Source of the DNA: CPC320 sp002684375
GTDB taxonomy: Bacteria > Pseudomonadota > Alphaproteobacteria > Rhodobacterales > Rhodobacteraceae
Assembly (NCBI GenBank): GCA_965662545.1
Contig: CBFIHZ010000027.1
Location: 1 to 56,915, forward strand
DNA length: 56,915 nucleotides
Direction of reading: 5' to 3'
A program made the position numbers and the translations under genes. Each line of letters starts with the position of its first letter. Within the stretch, counting starts at the first letter, position 1. Below are positions 51,206-56,915 of this stretch, one piece after another. Under the pieces are notes generated by a model. It ran no database searches, was not told where the DNA came from, and saw only the letters and a program-made list of their open reading frames with translations.

Positions 51206-52351
51206 TTAAATAATTATTAATTCAGCTCGCAGAGCACCAGACACTTTTAGGGCCTCTAAGATTGCCACCAGATCGGACGGAGCTGCACCAACGGCATTGA
51301 TCGCATCTACAATGTTTGAAAGCTCCGTACCCGGATCGAACACAAAGGCCCGTGCCTTGGCCTCTGACACTTCAATATCTGATGCCTCAGTTTGCAAAGG
51401 CGCGGCCGGCTCAGTTGTCACTTTAGCGCCCTCGGTTGTCGTTTTATTCTGCGCAGTCAGCGTGGGGTTTTCCCTCACACGAACAGTCAAGCTGCCGTGG
51501 GTAATCGCAGCCGGGGTCACCCGCACGTTACCACCAATGATAATTGTCCCAGTCCGGGAATTCACAATGACCTGTGCCGGAGGCGTTGACGGCTCAACAA
51601 CGACTTCTTCCACCAAACTGGCAAACGAAACGCGTTGCGATAAATCACCCGGAGCCCGAACACGAATGGAAGAGGCGTCCAATGGAACAGCCACATCATT
51701 ACCAAAAATTTTATTTATCGCTTCAGCAACATTTGCCGCAGTCGAAAAATCACCCCTGTGCAAATTAAACACCAGATAATCTCCGGTCATAAACGGGCTG
51801 GCCACCATTCGCTCAACCATCGCCCCCTGAGGAACACGGCCCACTGTTGGAACGTTCACGGTCAGTGATGAACCATCATCACCCGAGACGCCCAATCCGC
51901 CAACCACCATGTTGCCCTGCGCAATCGCATATGTCTCACCATCCGCACCAAGCAACGGCGTCATCAGCAAGGTCCCACCCCGCAAAGATTCTGCAGGACC
52001 CAACGTGGACACAGTCACATCCAAGGTTTGCCCCGGCTTTGTGAATGCAGGCAGTTCTGCTGTTACCATAACTGCTGCGCTGTTATCTCCGCTCAAACCG
52101 CTGGTATCTGTCACCATACCGAAACGTGATACCATCGACTGCATTGATTGCAGCGTAATGCCAAGCGATTTATCACCGGTTCCAGACAAGCCCACAACCA
52201 ACCCGTAGCCAACCAACTGGTTAGACCGCACCCCTGCAATCGCCGCCAAGTCTTTTATTCGGTCCGCAAAACCGGTCGTAGGAAGCATTGCAAGAATAAG
52301 GCAGAAGAGGCTGCGGCTTAGAAAGTGCTTAAAATAACTCAACCAGCTCAT
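51206..52351 (-). CDS. flgI: Flagellar P-ring protein FlgI
   Basis: The 381-residue P-ring subunit assembled around the rod in the peptidoglycan layer. A Sec signal peptide ends about residue 30 (FCLILAMLPTTGFA, then DRIKDLAAIAGVRSNQLVGYGLVVGLSGTGD). Family motifs GGTLLMTPLLGADG, YAIAQGNMVVGG, VNSRTGTIIIGGNVRV and the ending VDAINAVGAAPSDLVAILEALKVSGAL are intact. ATG 52351 overlaps the flgH stop as ATGA, which favours it over the upstream in-frame codon at 52387. Confidence 0.95.
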   Translation of the reverse strand: MSWLSYFKHFLSRSLFCLILAMLPTTGFADRIKDLAAIAGVRSNQLVGYGLVVGLSGTGDKSLGITLQSMQSMVSRFGMVTDTSGLSGDNSAAVMVTAELPAFTKPGQTLDVTVSTLGPAESLRGGTLLMTPLLGADGETYAIAQGNMVVGGLGVSGDDGSSLTVNVPTVGRVPQGAMVERMVASPFMTGDYLVFNLHRGDFSTAANVAEAINKIFGNDVAVPLDASSIRVRAPGDLSQRVSFASLVEEVVVEPSTPPAQVIVNSRTGTIIIGGNVRVTPAAITHGSLTVRVRENPTLTAQNKTTTEGAKVTTEPAAPLQTEASDIEVSEAKARAFVFDPGTELSNIVDAINAVGAAPSDLVAILEALKVSGALRAELIII

Positions 52352-53013
52352 AATGGCAGCGCCACTGTTAAAAGCCGAGCAAACCAACCGCGTTTATTCG
52401 CTTCAGAAACTTGCCCCGTTCCGATATATGTGATCTCGGCGTTCGCCAGGCGATCCGAGTTCACAACATTTGAAGGACTGATGTCCGAAGGACGAACCAT
52501 CCCTTTAATCCGGATATACTCATCCCCTTGGCTCAAAGTCAGTTTCTTCTGACCCAGCACTTCTAAATGTCCGTTTGAGAACACTCGGACCACAGAAACC
52601 GTCACAAAACCAGTGATTTTATTAGACTGCTTTGCATCACCTTTACCCGCGAACTTTTGCGCACTGGTTGCTGACATATTAGCTTTATCAGCAACATCGC
52701 CAATTGTATTTGGCAGTGTCAACGTCAGCGAATCGGATCGATCAGCCGTACTGGTCTGCGCTTTCTCAGCGGCAAAGCTTTCGTTGAGATTAATCGTTAG
52801 AATGTCGCCGACCTGTGAGGCACGACGGTCTACTGCAAATATGCCCGAGGCACCGCTGTGATAAATGGAACCGGTTGGTGGTCCACTTCTTGTGGCGGTA
52901 GCCTCTGGATAGACCGGCGCAAATTCTGCGCTGGCTTTATCCTCGACATAACCGGAACAGGCTGTGAGCCCTCCGATACAAGAAAAACAAATAATCTTAG
53001 CAATAGACCGCAT
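52348..53013 (-). CDS. flgH: Flagellar L-ring lipoprotein FlgH
   Basis: A 221-residue outer-membrane L-ring subunit. A lipoprotein signal with lipobox LTAC (Cys ~residue 19) follows a hydrophobic stretch. Core motifs SIYHSGASGIFAVDRRASQVGDILTI, SNKITGFVTVSVVRVFSNGHLEVLGQKKL and IRIKGMVRPSDISPSN are canonical. ATG 53013 is preferred to the TTG at 53025 because GGAT precedes it and the signal peptide then starts with MRSIAKIICF. It lies 13 bases after flgG. The alphaproteobacterial habit of placing flgA between flgG and flgH is not followed here. Confidence 0.93.
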   Translation of the reverse strand: MRSIAKIICFSCIGGLTACSGYVEDKASAEFAPVYPEATATRSGPPTGSIYHSGASGIFAVDRRASQVGDILTINLNESFAAEKAQTSTADRSDSLTLTLPNTIGDVADKANMSATSAQKFAGKGDAKQSNKITGFVTVSVVRVFSNGHLEVLGQKKLTLSQGDEYIRIKGMVRPSDISPSNVVNSDRLANAEITYIGTGQVSEANKRGWFARLLTVALPL

Positions 53014-53026
53014 TATTTTATCCAAA

Positions 53027-53815
53027 CTAGAGGTTTTGAGAGATATAGCGCATCATTTCATCAGACGCTGAAATTGACTTCGAACTGACCTCATAGGCCC
53101 GCTGCGTCTCAATCATTTCCACCAATTGCTGCACCACGTTAACATTTGATGCTTCAAGCGACCCTTGCAACAATTTGCCTGCCCCTTCGGCAAGTGGGTT
53201 ACCAATCACGGCCTCACCACTTGATGGCGTCTCAACCAAAAAGCTCTCACCGATTGGCTGCAAGCCACGAGGGTTAGCAAAGTTTGCGACAGTCAACTGC
53301 CCGACTTCTTCGGGCGCGATCGCTCCGGCGACGAGTGCGGTCACAATACCGTCTTGTGAAATGTTGATCTGGGTTGCACCAGCTGGCAAAACAATTTCTG
53401 GCTGCACGACATAACCGCTCGCCGTGGTCAAAGTGCCCTCAGCATTGCGAGAAAACGATCCGTTGCGGGTATAGCCGACGCGGTTATCAGGCATTAAAAC
53501 CTGGAAAAAACCGTTACCATCAATGGCCACATCGAGCGCATTGTCGGTATTGATCAAACTGCCTTGCGAAAACAACTTCTGGGTATTCACAGCGCGAACA
53601 CCTGTTCCCAAAGCAAGCGCCGAACTCAGCGTTGTTCCCTCAGAAGTCTGCTCGCCACTGCTGCGCTGCACTTGATAAAGCAGGCTTTCAAAGTTGGCGC
53701 GGTCGCGTTTAAACCCAACAGTATTCACGTTTGAAAGGTTGTTTGCGATAACTTGCATCCGGGTTTGCTGCGCGTTCAACCCTGTTTTAGCAACATGCAT
53801 GGCACTTGAAGACAT
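53027..53815 (-). CDS. flgG: Flagellar distal rod protein FlgG
   Basis: A 262-residue distal rod protein of normal length (E. coli 260). The N-terminal motif is ALNAQQTRMQVIANNLSNVNTVGFKRDRANFE-like (~residues 12-44, here GLNAQQTRM), with ALDVAIDGNGFFQV in the middle and GSLEASNVNVVQQLVEMIETQRAYEVSSKSISASDEMM at the C-terminus. A consensus sigma-54 promoter lies 39 bases upstream, so flgG may head its own transcript (flgGHIJKL). AGGTG precedes the ATG. Confidence 0.95.
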   Translation of the reverse strand: MSSSAMHVAKTGLNAQQTRMQVIANNLSNVNTVGFKRDRANFESLLYQVQRSSGEQTSEGTTLSSALALGTGVRAVNTQKLFSQGSLINTDNALDVAIDGNGFFQVLMPDNRVGYTRNGSFSRNAEGTLTTASGYVVQPEIVLPAGATQINISQDGIVTALVAGAIAPEEVGQLTVANFANPRGLQPIGESFLVETPSSGEAVIGNPLAEGAGKLLQGSLEASNVNVVQQLVEMIETQRAYEVSSKSISASDEMMRYISQNL

Positions 53816-53853
53816 TTCGACACCTATTCATTTTTATGTTTCATGTTGATAAT

Positions 53854-53869
53854 TGCAAACGCCGTGCCA
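53854..53869 (-). promoter_or_regulatory. Consensus sigma-54 promoter before flgG
   Basis: On the minus strand TGGCACGGCGTTTGCA matches the sigma-54 consensus TGGCAC-N5-TTGCA with no mismatch. It lies in the 73-base flgF-flgG gap, with a predicted start about 28 bases before the flgG ATG. Confidence 0.85.
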
Positions 53870-53888
53870 TTGCTGGAAAATCAAAAAA

Positions 53889-54650
53889 TCAACCTGATGG
53901 CATACGCATTAATTGCGAAGTTTTTTCATCCAGTTCCTTGGCTGTTCTGATGAATTTCACACTCATCTCAAATTGCCTCTGGCCCTCAATATTCGCGATC
54001 AGTTCACTGACGGTATTGACGTTGCTTGACTCCAAATAGCCATGCGCAATTCTCACGCCCTCGCTCGCCTCAGGCACAGTGCCCTCCAGCGTCCGAATGT
54101 GGCCATCGCCAGATTTAGCCAGCGCCACACCGTCCGCAAGCGTGGTGCCAATCCGTCCAACCTCGAGCCGTGTGCCGATAGGGGCATCGGCGGGCTCAAT
54201 AATAATTGCGCCCTCTTCATCGACCGCGAACTCCCGGAATGCCGGAACCTCGATGGGCGCAAGAGCGGCGTCAAGCACAAGATTGCCAACCCCGTCTACA
54301 AGCCGACGCTGGTCATCCAAGCCCAAGTCGCCACGACGGGATAGAGCAGCGTCACCCCCCTGAGAGGGCTGAATAAACAAATACCCTGCGCCGCGCACTG
54401 CGAGATCCATCTGCTCTCCGCTGTTGACCAACGGACCCGAATTTTCCTCGAATAATGACGTATTTGACGCCTGAGTGAACACTCTTGAAGAAAACTGATC
54501 AAGACTTTCCAAAAAGGCACTATCGCGTCCTAATTGCATGTCTCGCTTAAAGCCAGGCACGTTTGCATTAGCAAGGTTGTTAGCATTGACCGTACGGTCC
54601 ATGCGCATGTTTTTCATGGCGTTTACTGCGACATGGATCATACGGTCCAT
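53889..54650 (-). CDS. flgF: Flagellar proximal rod protein FlgF
   Basis: A 253-residue rod protein of usual length (E. coli 251). The N-terminal motif is MRMDRTVNANNLANANVPGFKRDM (~residues 16-39), with MDLAVRGAGYLFIQ in the middle and GYLESSNVNTVSELIANIEGQRQFEMSVKFI at the C-terminus. AAGGAAC precedes the start. It follows flgE by 49 bases, a gap holding no clear promoter. Confidence 0.93.
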   Translation of the reverse strand: MDRMIHVAVNAMKNMRMDRTVNANNLANANVPGFKRDMQLGRDSAFLESLDQFSSRVFTQASNTSLFEENSGPLVNSGEQMDLAVRGAGYLFIQPSQGGDAALSRRGDLGLDDQRRLVDGVGNLVLDAALAPIEVPAFREFAVDEEGAIIIEPADAPIGTRLEVGRIGTTLADGVALAKSGDGHIRTLEGTVPEASEGVRIAHGYLESSNVNTVSELIANIEGQRQFEMSVKFIRTAKELDEKTSQLMRMPSG

Positions 54651-54699
54651 ACTATTGTTCCTTTATAGCAAGCTTAGTGGCTTAGATAAGAGACCCGGA

Positions 54700-56915
54700 T
54701 TACGTCCGGATCTGAATGATGGTTTGTGTCAGCTGCGTGGAGGTTTCAATCGCCTTTGACGACGCTTGGAAGTTCCGCTGCGCTGTGATCAGGTTCACCA
54801 GCTCTTCTGTGATATCAACATTAGAGCGTTCGAGCGAACCTGACTGGATTGAACCAAAGCCTTCACTACCGGCCTCACCAACCGTTGGCGTCCCGGAGAC
54901 GGCTGTCTCCACATAGGTCGCGTTACCAATCTGTTTCAGACCGTTTTGGTTGTTGAAGTTCGCCATCACCAGTTTGCCCAGCGGTTTGTTCTGACCGTTG
55001 GTATAGTTGGCGCGCAACAACCCGGTGGCATCAATTTCCAAACCGTCGAGACGACCGGAGGTGAAACCATCCTGATTTAGGTTGTTAACAGCAAATGGTG
55101 TCGCAAGCTGAGTTGATGCACTGTAGTCCATATCCAGCGAGATCGAAAATCCACTGGCTTGCTGCTCATAGCGCACCTTGTTCTTCGGGCTGACAATTTC
55201 ACCAGACTTACTGAAGGTGATTTCCCCCTCATCAAGGTAAAGCGGATAGAAGTCTTCCACTAGGTTGGCTGGCGGGTTCAACACAGTGTCACCATTTTCA
55301 TCGACATAAAGCGGCACACCATCTGCGTTCGTCGCCTGTACCAGATTAGTGATTTGCGGCACTGATCCAACACCCAGTGCCACATCATCAAGTCCAAGAC
55401 GCGAGGCACCTTTAACCTTAATCGTGGACGTGTCGCTCGTGGTACCTGTCGTAAAGGTGAAGTTGTTTGTCGCCGGTATGTAGGCAACCTTTACCCCGCC
55501 AACTGCCACACCCGTAGAGGGTGAAGAGATTTGGTTAATCCGCGTTTCCAACGCACTCGCCAACGTGCCACCAACATAATTCCCTGGTGGAACTTTAATG
55601 ATACCCGCCACGCCGTTCACCGAGATGTTGAATGTGGTATCGCCCGTGATATCCGACATCGCGAAGATCTCGTTCAATGGTTCGTTTGCAGATGCACCCG
55701 TCGCGACCGCGGGGTCAGATTGTAGACCACGACCCGCTTGGAAGAAGATCGATTTTGCCGCACCGACGCCCATCAGGTCGCTGTTGCCAACTGCCAATGT
55801 CCGCGAACCTGAATCAACTGATTTATCCAGGATTTCGCCATTTTCAGCATTAATCGAATACCGACCAACCTGAATGTTCGACGCTGGTTGCGCTTCAGTA
55901 ACGCTTAGAGCTCCATTGATTGGTACCTCTTCGCCGCTAGTACCACTGGCAAACGTAAAGGTTTGGCTGTCACTATTATAGGCAACATCTACACCGAAAC
56001 GTTTTGCACTGATCTGCAATTCGGTGCCGTCAGTTACAAATGGTTGTCCCAAAACTTGCGTGTCACTGCCAATTGTGACGGCCCTCGCAGTTCCTGCATC
56101 AGGAATACCAAGGTTGTTGGTGCTGTCGGCAGTCGGTGAACCTGAGACGGATATTGCCCGGAAGTTACCATCAGTACCTGGCCCAATCTGGGTGTGGTTC
56201 ACACCAAATTTGAACGCCTGATTGAAGTTGTCATACTCGATGGTCACCGGTGGGTCCAACTCATCCACCCAATTATCCGAGATGTTAGTCGACAAAGTGG
56301 TCAACCCAAAGTCCGTCAATGTTTGCAGTCTGTTGGTTGTGTCAATTTGAGTGTCGATATTGGTAAAAATGGAAGTCTGGGTGTGGGCCCACATCAGAGT
56401 GCTATTGCTCCGAGTGAGCGTGTATGTGTCACCGTTATCAGTCATAGTATTTAAGCCTGCGTCTACGAGTTGATCATAGATTGCTTCAGCCACATCCGCT
56501 GAAGTTGCGAGGCCAGCCGCAATGTCCAAGTCGACGTTGACATCAGAACCGAACAAAGAGTCGATCTTGAATTGAACCGTGGTGGCATTAGTGGTTGTCC
56601 CCTCCCAATCCACAGTCAACCCAATACTATTGCCAATTGACGATCCTGAGAAAGAAAATGACATATCGGATTCTGCTGCGCCGGCATCACTGCGTAACGT
56701 AACCGTAGTATTCGCGGCTCCATCACCATTCAAGTCACCCATTGATCCCCCCAAGAGGGAATAACTACCGGTAGAAGCAGCCATTGCTGCTTCAATAGCT
56801 GTGGTAACGGCGGCGTCATCATCGCCAAGTGCAACAGTGGCAACGACATTTTGCGCGCTTCCATCTGGCATAGTCAAATTAAATTCTAGATTAGTACCGC
56901 CAGTCACACCGCCTC
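54700..56915 (-). CDS. flgE: Flagellar hook protein FlgE, enlarged, N-terminus beyond the window
   Basis: The C-terminal 738 or so residues of the hook protein; the frame stays open to the right edge, so the start is missing. The C-terminus is diagnostic: LVMANFNNQNGLKQIGNATYVET, GFGSIQSGSLERSNVDITEELVNLITAQRNFQASSKAIETSTQLTQTII. The hook domain DFYPLYLDEGEITFSKSGEIVSP and SISLDMDYSASTQLATPFAV lies before it. Typical hooks have 260-450 residues, so at least 300 extra residues are present, including acidic Asn/Thr-rich segments and a 'DLNGDGAAN' stretch resembling a Ca-binding loop. It heads the flgE-F block as seen here. Confidence 0.9.
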   Translation of the reverse strand, partial: GGVTGGTNLEFNLTMPDGSAQNVVATVALGDDDAAVTTAIEAAMAASTGSYSLLGGSMGDLNGDGAANTTVTLRSDAGAAESDMSFSFSGSSIGNSIGLTVDWEGTTTNATTVQFKIDSLFGSDVNVDLDIAAGLATSADVAEAIYDQLVDAGLNTMTDNGDTYTLTRSNSTLMWAHTQTSIFTNIDTQIDTTNRLQTLTDFGLTTLSTNISDNWVDELDPPVTIEYDNFNQAFKFGVNHTQIGPGTDGNFRAISVSGSPTADSTNNLGIPDAGTARAVTIGSDTQVLGQPFVTDGTELQISAKRFGVDVAYNSDSQTFTFASGTSGEEVPINGALSVTEAQPASNIQVGRYSINAENGEILDKSVDSGSRTLAVGNSDLMGVGAAKSIFFQAGRGLQSDPAVATGASANEPLNEIFAMSDITGDTTFNISVNGVAGIIKVPPGNYVGGTLASALETRINQISSPSTGVAVGGVKVAYIPATNNFTFTTGTTSDTSTIKVKGASRLGLDDVALGVGSVPQITNLVQATNADGVPLYVDENGDTVLNPPANLVEDFYPLYLDEGEITFSKSGEIVSPKNKVRYEQQASGFSISLDMDYSASTQLATPFAVNNLNQDGFTSGRLDGLEIDATGLLRANYTNGQNKPLGKLVMANFNNQNGLKQIGNATYVETAVSGTPTVGEAGSEGFGSIQSGSLERSNVDITEELVNLITAQRNFQASSKAIETSTQLTQTIIQIRT

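Noticed and set aside
54651..54699. Sigma-54 promoter in the flgE-flgF gap
   Set aside because: A TTGC element is present but the -24 GG is missing at the required distance.
1..56915. tRNA, rRNA, CRISPR array, insertion sequence or prophage
   Set aside because: No cloverleaf, regularly spaced repeat, transposase, integrase or terminal inverted repeat was recognised on reading the intergenic regions; a covariance-model search would settle small RNAs.

Overview
The window reads as chromosomal DNA of an alphaproteobacterium, most likely a marine Rhodobacterales (Roseobacter-group) species. The basis is the family resemblance of the housekeeping genes (PolA, DUF1285, the MoxR/DUF58/DUF4159 block), the DUF1045/PhnN pair, the NAD-type dihydropyrimidine dehydrogenase genes with RutR-type regulators, and a moderate G+C content. 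No rRNA, tRNA, CRISPR, IS element or phage gene was seen.

Layout. (1) 1-830: remnants of a PhnD-like binding-protein gene at the left edge, then about 500 bases without a recognisable gene. (2) 831-4778: polA, rluE and a convergent DUF1285 gene. (3) 4846-11559: four genes overlapping end to end (MoxR ATPase, DUF58, DUF4159 membrane protein, vWA/amidotransferase-fold membrane protein), a putative cell-envelope system. (4) 11657-12679: a LacI-family regulator. (5) 12720-15422: a decayed C-P lyase locus. phnM is broken, phnL keeps its full length but has lost its ATP-binding motifs, and phnN and the DUF1045 gene look intact. (6) 15495-20660: a small catabolic unit with two divergent arms, one carrying a Zn alcohol dehydrogenase, an atypical SDR and an arylmalonate-decarboxylase/Asp-Glu-racemase-like enzyme, the other an aldehyde dehydrogenase and a GntR/FCD regulator. 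Two GGTATAC sites lie between the arms. (7) 20795-31514: a reductive pyrimidine catabolism island with an NMT1-type ABC importer, dihydropyrimidinase, N-carbamoyl-beta-alanine amidohydrolase, two RutR-like regulators, and preA/preT. Two RutR-type operators lie in the divergent promoter. (8) 31634-38358: a LysR regulator, the xanthine dehydrogenase genes xdhABC and a BKACE-family gene. (9) 38572-56915: a flagellar cluster with flhG-fliA and an unknown gene on the plus strand, and flgE-F-G-H-I-J-K-L, a lytic transglycosylase and a third rod/hook-type gene on the minus strand.

How the parts work together. Regions 7 and 8 form a nucleobase-scavenging island: pyrimidines are imported, reduced, ring-opened and decarbamoylated, while xanthine dehydrogenase handles purines. 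The flagellar region has an enterobacterial-style gene order with FliA and FlhG, and carries three good sigma-54 promoter matches (before flgG, before the transglycosylase gene and before flhG). This resembles the Fla1-type flagellum known from Rhodobacter sphaeroides rather than the CtrA-controlled alphaproteobacterial type.

The most unusual feature is the size of the hook and junction proteins. FlgK is 2056 residues and FlgL 741, and the FlgE fragment already exceeds 735. FlgK and FlgL share a long homologous insert and a recurring short 'IEG...AIN.NA.L..KG' module. The second notable story is piecemeal decay of phosphonate genes around two retained ones.
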